From: Naganishia liquefaciens
Lineage: Eukaryota > Basidiomycota > Tremellomycetes > Filobasidiales > Filobasidiaceae
Assembly: GCA_013423385.1 (NCBI GenBank)
Contig: BLZA01000011.1
Coordinates: 557,174-621,173, forward strand
Reading direction: 5' to 3'
DNA length: 64,000 nucleotides
The position numbers and the translations under genes are program-made. The notes below the pieces were generated by a model. That model was not told the origin of the DNA and ran no database searches. It was given only the letters and a program-made list of their open reading frames with translations. This document shows, piece by piece, positions 1 to 11,635 of the stretch (positions are counted from its first letter, which is position 1; each line of letters opens with the position of its first letter).

Positions 1-1499
1 GGGTGTTGTCGATGTCGACAATATTAAATCCGCCATGCATGCACGCCAGTAAGACTTCCGACCTTCGGGCGGCATCCGGATGCCATTTGGTCCGCCAGAT
101 GCCTCCTCCGACGGGGACCTTACGCAGAGGCTGCTTAATATTTCGCGCGTCAAAGAGTCGAAGATGCTCGTCATAGCTCACGGAGTTCGTATGAGAATAC
201 CGCACGAAAATTTTAGTTTAGATCGACATACCTTCCCACCGCGACTAGATGCTCTGCATGCGGATTAGGAGCGATAGTGGTTACTCCGCCATCGAAGCTG
301 CTCGAACGATCAGCGCTAGCGCCGCGCGATAGTTACGACTCACTTTTTATGGATGCTGGTGGGGAAATGCGGGGATCGCAAGTCCCACTGCTTCAGCTTC
401 AGATCATCACCACCTGGTGAAGAATCAGTGAGACTTGGCTGCGACGTGATCTCGAGACCGACTTGCCGGACCAAACGACTTCTGTGCGCCATAGATCGTA
501 CGCTGTGATCCACGGTTCATAGTCGTGCGCCCTCCAAGCGTGGTCTATCACGAGCTCTCCAGAATCATCGGGGACAAGGTGTGAGAGATTGCCGTTCGAG
601 CATGACACAATTAACGAGTCTGAACTTGACCTGGGAGCGAGAACTTAGGCAGGTGCAATCTCAAGGAAAGCGCAATAACACTGACGGATTCAAACGATTT
701 GACCAGTCAAGTGAGAGGCACAGTATCTCTGAAGATTCAACTTCGACGACCTGCCCGGGATACAAAAGCCTCTGGAAATGGTGGCAATGTAAGCCGGCTT
801 CTTGATTTTCTGCATCGGAGCTTGTTAGCATTTCTCTCACCTTTCCTTCACCCCAAGAGTGGAATGTGACCTGTCCCTCGGCATTGGCGATAGCCAGACG
901 ATGGCCTCCGGGAGCTCCTTCGCACGACCTGTAGGTTGAAGCGATCTCAGCTTTGCGGTAGGTCAAGCTGGCGCTCTTTCAAATATCCACCACTTCATGT
1001 CGAGAATAGCGGGACCATCGAAGCGCTGTACCTCTTTGCTAAGCAGCCATGAAGATGACCAACATGTTAGCGCCCTGTCTCCGACGGACTCAACGTACCC
1101 TCGTCAGAAACGCACAAGCTTTGTCCGTCCTCCGCTACTTGGTAAACCAAAGCCCTGCCAAGTCTTCTGGTCTTCGGGCCGGAAGAAGAGTCCTCATTGT
1201 CGCTATCTCCATTCTCATTGTCTTCGGACTTGCCAGACACCTCTTTGTCCACCTTGCCCGTTGCTTCGTCCAGCTTCTCAATCTGATACGTGCCGCATAC
1301 GAAGATGTCATGCTGCACAGGCGAAAATTCGATCGAGTCGGCCGAGTAGACGGTGTCGACGGACTGAATGCTTTCAGCTAGGAGGGGACCGGCAAGTAAG
1401 AGCATATAAGATGGTAAAGGAATTAGCGCTATTACAAGCGATACATGCATGGCTATGGCTGCCAATATGCGAAGAAGATCATGCCTCACGAAGCAACAT
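1..1499 (-). CDS. DPH7: Diphthamide biosynthesis protein 7 (WD40 protein), 3' end beyond the window
   Basis: WD40-repeat methylesterase that acts in the last steps of diphthamide formation on elongation factor 2 (established role of Dph7/WDR85/Rrt2). The N-terminal part reads VYSADSIEFSPVQHDIFVCG followed by TYQIEK, the family's characteristic opening; later exons show DHAWRAHDYEPWITAYDLW (about 565-490) and SYDEHLRLFDARNIKQPLRK (about 175-115), both typical of DPH7 propeller blades, then WRTKWHPDAA and CMHGGFNIVDIDN up to base 1. The last blades and stop codon lie left of the window. An acidic insert rich in Glu/Asp/Ser sits after the first blade (about 1240-1160). The start is my choice: a 10-nt first exon (1490-1499) joined across a 112-nt intron (1378-1489, GTGAGG...CTAG) gives MLLPESIQSVDTVYSADS, in frame and without the implausible hydrophobic leader that reading straight through the intron would give. 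Divergent from the U1A-like gene. Confidence 0.85.
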
Positions 1500-1852
1500 T
1501 GTGAGAACGGTTTTTCTGGCGCGCGGTTGATGTGTATGATTGACGATGTCGTATACACTCTTTCTGAAGCTATGTTCTTCTGATTATGCGCTCAGCCGAG
1601 CTGATTAAAACGGTCAATGTCGCATCTGTTGCAACCTCGCTGTTCGTGGTGATAATTCTCTACCAAAGCTCGACTGTTGCACCGGTCGCGCAGCTGCTCG
1701 AGTAAGACAACTTGGAAACGATCGAGCGATTGCTCAGGCCAGAGTCGGTTTTCTTCGAGTCTGGTGAACCGCGACACCTTTCAACTGAAGTCTGTTCTGT
1801 CCCTCACCGACTTGTTGCTCTGTCGTCCAATCTCCCTTGGTTTCGATACAAG
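1500..1852. promoter_or_regulatory. Divergent intergenic region DPH7 / snRNP gene
   Basis: A 353-bp stretch between two divergent start codons, so it must hold the promoters and leaders of both genes. Short open frames on both strands here have no recognisable content. I see no clear TATA box or repeat. Confidence 0.6.
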
Positions 1853-3059
1853 ATGGCAGACGTCAAAGCATCAGCCTCAGTCAAAATGGATTCGGCTGCA
1901 TCACCCGCTGATCAGAGCAAACCCGCCGTTGCAAAGGACGAAAATGGAACAGGCAGTGATGATGGAAAGGAAGAGGACTACAAGATGCCAGACAATGCGA
2001 GCGAGACCCTGTACCTCCAGAACCTGAACGAGACTGTCAGGGTTGACTGTAAGTCGTCATCTCAGCTCGAAAGGAGGCGGGGCTGACAAGCGTTGTCATA
2101 ACAGTTTTGAAGCAGACGCTCCAGAATCTGTTCAAATCGTACCAAGTCGTTCCTCCGGTCATCGCTCACGGGAACCTGCGCATGCGGGGCCAAGCCTTCG
2201 TCAGCTTCCCCAACAAGGAGATTGCTGACAAGGCACGTCGCGAGGTAGCTGGATTCCCGCTGTACGGAAAGCCGATGGTGAATGAACTGCTTGGAAGCTA
2301 TTGGGACTGGATTTCTGACTATATCAACCTTTTGTAGCAACTGTCGTTCGCCAAGACGAAATCGGATGTGATAGTGCGCAAAGAAGAAGGAGAGGAGGGA
2401 CTCGAATCGCACAAGAAGAGGAGACTGGAACACAAGAGTCAGTACCGACTTGCGACGAGCTATTCCCGTGAACAGCGCTCATTGGAAGTTGATTGGTTTC
2501 GCAGAGGAAACGAGGAAGAACAACCCATTACGACAGAAGATGCAGGCAAAGCTCAAAGCCGCTGCCGCAGGTATGTACTTTGGAGATGTGACCTCTTGCT
2601 CAGTTAAGTCTCACATATTGTAAAGCCGACCCTACCGGAGCCGCCGCCGTTGCGCCCCGTCGTCCCCAGATCCAGATGCCAGACGAGTACCTTTTGCCGA
2701 ATGCCCTGCTATTCCTGCAGAATCTACCAGACGGAACGACAAAGGAGGATCTGCACGAAGTGTTCAACCAGTACGTTGCATCGCGTCCTCTGTTTGTTAC
2801 CAATTTTCCCCTCAGACTGACGCGATTGCTGCTAGGTACCCAAATCTTCTGGAAGTTCGTCTTATTCCTGCGAAAAAGGATATTGCATTTGTCGAGTATG
2901 CGGACGAGGAGAGTGCAACTGTGGCCAAGGAGGCGTTGCACAATTTCAAGATCGATGGAGAGACCAAGATGAAGGTATGCAGTCAGGCCAAAACCCTTTG
3001 CCCCTTCCGCGCATTAAGGTGTCTTGCTTTCTTTTTAGGTGTCGTATGCCAAGAAGTAG
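1853..3059 (+). CDS. U1A/U2B''-type snRNP protein with two RRM domains
   Basis: Spliceosomal U1 or U2 snRNA-binding protein of the U1A/U2B''/SNF family, acting in the nucleus. After an acidic leader (MADVKASASVKMDSAASPAD...) the first RRM begins ETLYLQNLNETVRVD (RNP2) and continues after a 56-nt intron (2049-2104) with LKQTLQNLFKSYQVV, RGQAFVSFPNKEIADKA (RNP1) and LSFAKTKSDVIV. A charged linker follows (HKKRRLEHK, then KLKAAAA). The second RRM starts PNALLFLQNLPDGTTKEDL and ends with KDIAFVEYADEESATVAKEA and VSYAKK-stop. The two-RRM layout and the LYLQNLNE signature fit U1A (Mud1) as well as U2B'' (Msl1), and I cannot separate them by eye; a single gene serving both, as Drosophila SNF does, is possible. 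At least four introns of about 50-75 nt. Confidence 0.87.
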
Positions 3060-3832
3060 ATGGTAATCATCCGTTGTATAACATCATGGGGTTCAAAGAA
3101 TGCATATCTTGCTTCGGGAAATGCTAGGGCGTGTTTCAGACTCCGGCAAGCGATCGCTTCAGAGGTCTTGACGAGGCTGTGGCTACAATCCTCCCAATTC
3201 ACCGGGATGTACATGTTAGAAAGACCTAACTCCGGGTGGCTCTCGTGGAAGAATGCTGGGCCTGCCACCACATCCTTCCAAGTGTATTATATGTTCCCAA
3301 GTTTCGTAATCGTTTGCGTGTCTCTGGCAAGCACGGACTTTGAAACGTTTCTCCCAACCAGCACAACCTACAATGCCAAGGGAGGAGTTACCATTTTCCA
3401 CAACCCTTCCACTGGTCCAACACAGCCCGGCACATCTCGTCGAATCCGGCAGCACGCAAAGGACGAAAGATGTCTTTGCGTTCACAGCTTTTTGATCGCG
3501 AGGGCGCGTGTCGGCCGAGACACTTAACGTCATCATGGCTTTGTCTGCGAGCTGAGCGTGTCTTTGTCGTGAAGACGCCGAGCGGGCGATGCATGTGCAT
3601 CTCAGAGGCGGTCCATTCCGGGAATCCTGCTTGAGCCGAGTCCCTTCCATACCACAAAGGCCAGTCTGCCTTCCTTGGACACCTTTCTTTTGCCGTATCA
3701 CGGCATATCATCAGACGCCAAACTGCAGCATTCGTCCGAACAGCGGCAGTGAACGACAAACTCATCTTCAACAGCACGGCGCAATTTTCGACATCCATTA
3801 TCTTCTACGCTCTACATCTCCTTTGCTGAGAC
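3060..3832. other. Intergenic region upstream of the MAP kinase kinase gene
   Basis: About 770 bp between two genes on the same strand. It holds the 3' UTR of the snRNP gene and the promoter and leader of the kinase gene. Overlapping open frames occur on both strands but none has family features. I see no RNA gene or repeat. Confidence 0.5.
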
Positions 3833-5554
3833 ATGGCCGCACCCTCACCGCGGAGACCAGAACGTCCTGGAATCAAGCTCAGTATACCAGCAGGAAATGT
3901 CCGTGAGTTTCAAACCGAGAAGTCCAGATCAGGCGACTGCCGCTGATCAGCGTATCTGCTCAGCCGGCAACTATAATGGAACACCGGATGATGGCCAATG
4001 GAGCATACCACAGCCGCAGCTGTATCCCTCCTCATCGAGATCGGTACCAATACAAGCGAATCCTGGATCAAGTCGACCATCGCTAGGACCAGCGCTCACC
4101 GCGCCAGCGCCATTCAAGACAGGTCGTACTGGCAGTGTCAAAACTCCCATGCTATCGCTCAACCTTTCCGCTTTATCGACCGATAACTCGACAAAAGATG
4201 ACTCTGAATCGTCGGGATATTATGGCGGGCTACATACCCCTCTGGCCCACACTGCTGATGGCGGGTACGGACAGACAGTCACGCAGCGCGCAGAGCCGAT
4301 GCATGACGAAAAGACCATCACAAACATGCCAGCCGAACTGTCGGATGCGCTGCGCAAGATGCGTCTGACAACCCAGCTTAATCGACACGTCGCAGAAGGA
4401 GGAGTCGGGGAGTACACACCGCGAAATCGATCGAGAAGCAGCAGTATTGCCAGCGGAAATCATTCGGATCTCGCAGCGCTGGTTGGAGACGCGACCAGCG
4501 AGCATGGAGGAGAGCTGGATCCCTCAGACTATGAGGTGCTCGAGCGATTAGGGGAAGGCGCTAGTGGCGCAGTCGAAAAGGTGCGGGACAGAAAGACGGG
4601 GAAGATCATGGCACTCAAAGTGAGTATCTCAAGCTATGCACCTCGCAGGAGCTGATCGATCACTTAGACCATCACAACGTCACCCAACCCATCAATACAC
4701 AAGCAGATTCTCCGGGAGCTTCAGTTTTTGAATGAATGTCAATCGCCATACATCGTGGAGCACTATGGCTCGTTTCTTACAAGCAATGACACTTGCATCG
4801 GAATCCTCATGGAGTACTGCGAAGCGGGATCACTGGATAATCTCAGTCGGAAAATTAAGAAACGACGAGCGAGGACAAGTGAAAAAGTACTGGGACGCAT
4901 AGCGGAGAGCATATTGGGAGGTCTAGACTACTTGCACGAGCGCAAGATCATTCACCGCGACATCAAACCCAGCAATATCGTCGTCACGCGTAAAGGGGAG
5001 GTCAAGCTGTGCGACTTTGGCGTCAGCGGAGAATTAGTCAACAGCATGGCAGGCACTTTCACCGGCACATCGTTCTACATGGCCGTAGGTAGATGGATAC
5101 ACTCTCATCGACCGCGGGCTGATAAGTCCCTTTTGCAGCCGGAACGTATACAAGGCCTTGCATACTCGATCAAGTCCGACGTGTGGTCTATGGGTCTGAC
5201 GCTTCACGAGGTCGCACACAACCGCTTCCCGTTCCCGCCCGAGGGCGAACCACCGCTGTCGGGGCCCATTGAACTGCTAAACTTCATTGTAGCTCAGCCC
5301 GCTCCGAGATTGATAGACAGTCCCTCTGAAGGCATAGTATGGTCAGCTACCGCTCAGGACTTCTTGTCTCAATGGTAATTATCGGACATATTGCAAGCCA
5401 TAGTCAATGCTAAGATTCTGCTACCCGCAGCCTGATCCGAGACGCACAACAGCGGCCATATCCACGGGACCTCTTAAAGCACCCTTGGATCGTCGAGAGT
5501 TCCAAGAGGAATATCAATCTTGCGAAATGGGTGGCTGCAATTTGCGAGTGGTAG
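3833..5554 (+). CDS. MKK2: MAP kinase kinase of the cell-wall integrity pathway (Mkk1/Mkk2 type)
   Basis: Dual-specificity kinase expected to phosphorylate the Slt2/Mpk1-type MAP kinase downstream of Bck1 and protein kinase C. The start MAAPSPRRPERPGIKLS is in a short first exon spliced at 3903 into a long Ser/Pro-rich regulatory region. The kinase domain follows: YEVLERLGEGASGAVEKV (glycine loop), IMALK (catalytic Lys), EYCEAGSLDNL, HRDIKPSNIVV (catalytic loop), VKLCDFGVSGELVNSMAGTF (DFG plus activation segment, with S/T residues of the MEK S-x-x-x-S/T site), TGTSFYMA-PERI, SDVWSMGLTL and a C-terminal lobe ending HPWIVESSKRNINLAKWVAA. The SGELVNSMAGTFTGTSFYMA stretch resembles Mkk1/Mkk2 more than the Pbs2 or Ste7 classes, which is the basis for the pathway call. 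Several introns, including one between SFYMA and PERI. Convergent with the casein kinase gene. Confidence 0.85.
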
Positions 5555-6180
5555 ATTGCGCTACGATGATTTGCTTGACCTACACGAAATCCGTCCGGCT
5601 GTATTTCAACAGAGTCATCGATGGTCAGGAATCCCTTTTCGGAGATGCCGTTTCATTTTTGAGATGTAGAGAAGTAGAGATATAGGCGGCAACGAACACA
5701 CGTTGACATCCGGATCATGCTGTCTGTTTCAAAATCTGCTCGAGGTGAGACAGTTCGCTACACATGATTTTAACCATGATGTGATATCTCAGCATCAAGC
5801 AATGTTTGACACGAAATCAGGTGGTGACCTGGAGTCCAGCGGAATGAACCCCTGTATATACAAACAGGCAGCATAGTGGCAGCAAGCGCTGCCTACACTG
5901 CTGATATACAAATTATTAAAGGCATACAAAAATGACAAAGGGAGACAAGAGGGTTGTTGATGGGTATCAGGATGCGAAACCAGGATGCGAGATGTCGAGA
6001 AGATTTCCAGGAGCAGGCGAGAAAATGCAGTATGTAATGGAACCTTGCGGACGTCCGTTACAGGTATTATTCTATTTGCGTTCAGCTGCAAAGGTACTGG
6101 ATCAGCCCAGGTGATAGCGGCTAGGGCGTCTCGCTTACAAGTCGTGACATATTCGTATGCGTTTCATTAATTGAGCCAGT
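5555..6180. other. Convergent 3' region between MKK and CK1 genes
   Basis: About 630 bp between two stop codons on opposite strands, so both 3' UTRs and terminators lie here. No coding signal or repeat was seen. Confidence 0.5.
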
Positions 6181-9100
6181 CTATCCACACCGACACAGCA
6201 GGAAATTCAAGAACTTGTTTCCTCCTCGTCGGTGTTCAGCATATTCGCCACCCTCGCCATCTATCTGGCGTTGCTGGTATTCGCTGTTCCCCACATGCAT
6301 CTGCTGTTGCGGGTTGCTTGAGCGATTTTGGGGTTGATCCGATATTGGCGTGGCAACGTGTGATCTGCCATTGTGCATCGGAGGGACACCTGCTTGCGAT
6401 GGGACAGTAACTCCAGAGGGATCGTAGTCGTTTGTGCGCTGGTAAGGCGGATCGAGTCGGGCGTCCGAGCTTTGCTGGGCGCTGTGGATTACAGGAAAAG
6501 GAAGGAAAGGAGCGAGCGCAGAAGAGCGAGAGAAAGGCAAGAACGGAGGAAGGAAAGGAACGGCGACGACGGGTTTTGAGCAGGAGAGAGATATGTAGAA
6601 TAGGGTTCGTATAGGACAGGAATTGTGGAGGAGAGATATTGTGGGGGACAGGGATTGGGAGGACAGGGGTTGTGGAGGACAGGGATGGTGGAGGAAAGGT
6701 AGTGAGAGTCATAATTCACAAAAAGGACAAAGCGTTTGTAATAACAAAGGGGGAAAAGGTTAAGGTGAAGTCAGATCATGATGCGCTTTTTTTTTCGTCA
6801 CTGATTATCCATCCCCCTGGGACGCCACCGTGCTGGAAAAGGCCCACTAGATTGCAGCAGACCATGCTGAAGGACTGCCAGTTGCCAGTGATTGCCATCA
6901 CTCCGAGAGCCTGGCCATCTCCGTCCGATCACAGGGGGCGGACCGCAACGATTTGCTTCCCGATCACACAGCCGCGACGTACCCTAGACCAGCCGCAAAT
7001 GGATGGGATCCGCCTTGTTGAGCGGATTGTCTTCTCGAGCCCGGGGCCGGGCTGGGCGCCGAGACACCAACGATGGCTTGGTTGCTCGGATTCGCCTGGG
7101 CGGTATTGAGGGCGGTTGCTGATTTTCGCACCTTGCTGCAGTGAGGTGAAAATGGATCAATGTTTCGGCTTATTTCCATCCCACAGAACATGTGCTTACG
7201 CAGGGGCATTAGGCACCAAGGGACCGCTGTTGGTTCCTGCGACGCGCAACCTTTCCGCTCGATCCCGTTCCCGCTCACGTTCGCCTCGAGATCGGTGCTG
7301 TCGAGATTCAGGCGGAGGTGGAAGCTGCGTCAATTATCAGCAATTCCAGATAGGAACCGAAGCCGAGAGGTTGCCGCAAGAGCAGATGGCGCCATATTTA
7401 AGTGGTGTCCAGAACGGATGAACCATTCAACAGCATCGGCATCAATGTCAAATAAGGGCGGGGGAGAAGAGAGACGGAAGGATGGATGGGGTTTTAGCGG
7501 GATGTGGGGGGAAGGAGAGGAAGGGACCAATAGCATATTCAGCTCTGCTTACCGAATTCGCTTGCCATCCTTTGCCGCCGTTCAGCAACATCCAATCATA
7601 CACACCATCTTCCACCTCTCCTGTTCCCTCCAAAGCCTTGGTAAATAGGTCCCGCATGAAGTCGTAGTCGGGCTGTTCTTCGAAACCAAGCTTCCTAACG
7701 TAGTTCAAGTAGATAGCAAACTCCTCTGTATATCAGACGAGTCGGACGAGAAAGGTTAAGCATTGGAAGAGGGAGTCATCGGCATACTCACGAGGATAGT
7801 TTTCACACAGCTCGGGAATTGGAGTGGTTTGCTTTTTCTCCCCAATCTTCTCGTACTTTTGTTTATTGGTGGCAGCTTTAAGACCTTGCCACGGCAAGCC
7901 TCCTCGAAGGAAGTAGAAGAAGACATGTCCCAACGATTCCAAATCGTCTCGACGAGATTGCTCTGCGGGAAGAAGATAAGCCCATGTCGCAAGGCTTTCA
8001 AGAGAGCTCTGACCATACCTCGACCCAGATGGGTGTTGATGGACATGTATCGTGCTGTTCCGCTCAGGCTCTTCCGCTCCCTGTATGGAATGTGCTGTTT
8101 GCTACGAGGTAAGGCGTCATGGTTAGAAATCGTATCTTGCGGCCAATGGGCGAGCGCTTACGTCTTGGGGTCCCGATACTGCTTCGCCATGCCGAAGTCG
8201 ACAACGTAGATCATATTCTCGCCCTTGGTGCCCGGTCGACCGATCAAGAAGTTGTCGGGCTTGATGTCTCGGTAGATCAGATTCTTCTCGTGAATTGTCT
8301 GTACCCGTGTCAACTGTCAAGCACAAAGACAGACATTAGCACGACTTATCGTGGTATTTGTGGCCGAAACGACTTACCATCTGCTTCGCAACCATGACAC
8401 ACGTCTTGACGGAGAACTTTCGGCCACACATTTCGAAGAGGTCCTCAAGGCACGGACCCAAGAGATCGATGACCAGAATGTTATGTAGACCTTCCTGACC
8501 AAAGTAGTAGACCTGAGGGATACCAGCTGGATGGGAACACTCTCAGTATGATATACAAAGCGAACTGGGCGTGTTACTCACGGCATCCGCTCAAGATTTT
8601 GTAGCTGCGGTACTCGTCCCGGAGCTGAGGTGCATCTGACTTTCGAGGTTCCTGGAGGAATGGGGCATCTTAGTGACGTTACTGTTTGCCCGATTTCGGC
8701 ACTTACAAATTTGATGGCAATGACCTGGTTGTTCAACAGATTGGTCCCTGAAATACAAACGGTTGTCAACTGTCCGAAACAAGATGACGATAAAACATTC
8801 CGCCAGTCTCATCGAGGCTTCCTATCGTGTCGCCAGAGTCTGAAGCTTCAAGCTGCACAGCGTACATAGCTTACGCTGGGCTCGAGTGATGCTCTGATTC
8901 GACTCATAAACCTTATTCCCACTCGAGAGTACGGTAGAACCCAGCTCAATCGAACCCACTGCATATGTGGCCATCAATCGAGATCGGGACTCACCTTCAA
9001 AGATGACACCAAAACTGCCCTCTCCGATCTTTTTTCCAACCTTGTAGTGCACTCCCACGACATTGCTGGACCCGCTGCTCCCTCCAGAGCTCGACCCTCC

Positions 9101-9196
9101 CAGCGCAGCGTTCGCTGGAGCCAATCCGGCATTGGAATCTCGGTGGCCGTCGTTTCGCATGGCTTGATGAGACGAAGCGATGATTTGCTGAGACAT
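6181..9196 (-). CDS. YCK2: Casein kinase I, plasma-membrane Yck1/Yck2 type
   Basis: Membrane-bound Ser/Thr kinase acting in endocytosis, nutrient sensing and morphogenesis in fungi (family knowledge). The N-terminus [20 protein letters not shown] is followed by a Gly/Ser stretch, then [19 protein letters not shown] (glycine loop), NQVIAIKF (Lys), [78 protein letters not shown] (the CK1 KHIPYRE signature), [20 protein letters not shown] and [18 protein letters not shown]. Two linker exons rich in Arg/Glu and Pro/Ser/Gln follow ([40 protein letters not shown]). The last exon ends [14 protein letters not shown]-stop, so the tail carries two cysteines as C-x-C-G in place of the usual final Cys-Cys. 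Ten or so introns; the last one (about 6541-6980) is unusually long and holds a minisatellite. Confidence 0.9.
6614..6695. repeat. 16-nt minisatellite inside the last CK1 intron
   Basis: About five imperfect copies of GGACAGGGATTGTGGA lie in tandem on the + strand (CCT-rich on the CK1 sense strand). To its left the same intron is a nearly pure purine tract on + (6493-6560), which on the sense strand is a long pyrimidine tract ahead of the CACAG acceptor. Confidence 0.8.
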
Positions 9197-10086
9197 TCAC
9201 TGACGTCGTGTCTCAAGGCGAGTATGAGCCGTGAGATCGATGTAGCAGAAGATGTGAGCTGGCCGCCTTGATAGGGGTCAATAGAGTAATGCCCAGTCGA
9301 CCGTGTAACAAGGTGTCCGGTCAGGCGAGCGATACGCGCAGAACAAGTTGCGACCCTTCAGTGTTCGATATCGAAGGCGGGCGTAAGGTAGGCTGTAGAA
9401 CTACGTTACGAGCGAATAGAGCTGTTGAGACTTGCGAATGTAGTCGTAGGCTATTTGACCACGAAACGATCGGAACGGCGCTCTTCTTCCTAGACCTGCC
9501 GGGCAAATTACTCTGCTTTATAGCCTCGCCCGATTATCGTAGAGTCCAGCGCGCGAAAGGGGAGGAGATCGGGGCAGAGAGACAAAAGACGCGAGGAGGA
9601 TCAAAGGACCGCTATCAAGGGGTTTGCTGTCGACACTCCTCACGGCAAGCAGATGTTGACAATGCAACAAGCTCCGTGTTTTCGCTTGGACCCACTGGCC
9701 CATTTCCCACGAAATGGCGCGTCCTTGGCCGACTCTGGACGAATGTTAGGCGTTTGAGCCTTTAGCTTTCAGCCATGTGATAATGTTCAGGCGTAGTCTT
9801 CCTCCGTTTCCTTTCGGCCCCGAGGTGTCGATTGGAGATTCACTACGTGATTTTTGATAGCATGTGTAGCGGAGATGAAAAGAGGGGATGGGTCGTGGCG
9901 CCGACGCAATTCGAGAAGCCTTTCGGCGACGCAAAAGTGGCATATATGCAGTGAGATGACTGTGGAAGATCGTTAACCTAATGCCGTTGAGAATTATCAC
10001 GTCTAGAATACAACCGGTATCCATATCCCTGTACAGATACAAATCTTGCCTACTCCGGAATGGTGTATGCCGTCTATTAGTGTCCA
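9197..10086. promoter_or_regulatory. CK1 promoter and ACR3 3' region
   Basis: About 890 bp between the CK1 start codon and the ACR3 stop codon, both genes on the minus strand. It contains the CK1 promoter and leader and the ACR3 3' UTR. Open frames here show no recognisable domain. Confidence 0.5.
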
Positions 10087-11635
10087 TTACGCCTGATTCG
10101 CGTCTAGGTTGCTGGCTTGCCTGCTCTCCTTCTCGTCGAGAGTACGGACTTGATCTGCGTCCTCGACGAAGTGCTCGTCTCCCCAACGCAGCTTGGTACG
10201 CAGGTAGATGGACACCCATGTAAGCGCCAGAAGCACTGGAACCTCGACGAGGGGGCCTATCGTTGCTGCAAGGGCTTGAGGAGATTGCACGCCGTAGACG
10301 GCAACACAAACAGCGATAGATAGTTCCTGAAGCGAAACAGGATGAACGACAGTATTCACAAGGTTGATGATGGGCTTACGAAGTTATTCGAGCCCGCTGT
10401 AAAGGCCTGAACGACGGCCATCTTGTAGGCCCATCCCTTCTGAATTGCCGAATCCTGCTGCGAATGGGCATTCCGCCTGCGCAGCCACCACCAAACGCCG
10501 ACGAATGTTCCCGTCCACATGAGCGCAAAGTAAACAATCATGGGAACAAAGACACGGAAGACATCTCCGATGTTGTCAAGAATTTGTTTGGCTTGTTCCG
10601 CAAAGATCACGATGATGGTGTAGAGCAGCCCAACCAGGGCGAGTGGCGAAAAGTATGGGAGGAATTTCGTTGTGAAGAATTTGCGGCCGCGGAAGAGAAT
10701 GACGGTATAACGAGTGACAATGCCCGCGGCGAGCGGAATGCCAAGATACTAGAGGGACAATCATGTCAGCTGTGAACCCTGACATGCATTGATCCACTCA
10801 CAATCAGCACTGCAATGGCAACATCTCCGTACGACAGAGACAAGGCGTCCGATGTGTTTCCATACCCTCCAATTACGTTGATGAAGAACAGCGAAAGAGG
10901 AGAGTAAAGAACGATTTGCAGTATCGAGTTGATGATGACCAAGATAGCGCAATAGTTGTGATCTCCGCCGGCCAGTTGATTCCAGATGTTGACCATGGCA
11001 ATACATCGAGCGAGACCGACCATGATCACGCCTGTCCGATACTCTGGTAAATCCGGCAAAGTGGCATAGGCGACGCCCAGCATGAGGAACGGACCGATGA
11101 TCCAATTGAGGACAAGCGATACTGCGATCTGTTTCCAGATTTCCCGCTGGCGGAATATCCGTGGAAACTCTTCATACTGGACCTTAGTCAATGTCGGCCA
11201 CATCATTACTAGAAGACCGACAACGATCGGTATTGACACCCCACGAAAACTGGCGCCGGAGAATGCGTCTTGTACTCCATCCGAGAACTCGCCAATGAGG
11301 ACGCCGATGATCATGGCCCCAAGGACGAAGAATGCCAGAAACCGGTCCAGAAAGCTGAGACCGTTGAGAATAGCTGTGCTCGTCGGTTAGCATTGCGCAA
11401 GAGAAGGAAAGGCTGGGTACTGACTAAAGGCACTGGCCGCCGGTTTTTGAGAATCGAGTTCGTCCAGATTTATTTTTGGTGGAGAGCATCGATTCGTCTT
11501 GCATGAGCCATCAGCCTCGAGTGCTTCATCCTCGAGTAAATCCGAGCGGCGATCAGTTGACAAGGATTGCGGCCGTGCCTCGTAGTCGGACCCATCCGTA
11601 ACCGCAGGTTTCGTTTCGAGAACAGTGTTGGCCAT
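10087..11635 (-). CDS. ACR3: Arsenite efflux carrier Acr3
   Basis: Plasma-membrane arsenite (and probably antimonite) exporter of the Acr3/Arr3 family, ten transmembrane helices in the bile/arsenite/riboflavin transporter superfamily. A hydrophilic N-terminus ([15 protein letters not shown]...) precedes [114 protein letters not shown], the helix pair around [20 protein letters not shown], and [20 protein letters not shown] near the end. The cysteine in [13 protein letters not shown] is the conserved thiolate of the family and is the strongest single marker. The protein ends ASNLDANQA-stop. Four or so introns. No ArsR-like or arsenate reductase gene lies beside it here, unlike the S. cerevisiae cluster. 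Confidence 0.93.

Noticed and set aside
3216-3798. Overlapping minus-strand open frames of 136 and 161 codons upstream of the MKK gene
   Set aside because: No domain, mixed composition, mutually overlapping frames, and the region is the expected promoter of the kinase gene.
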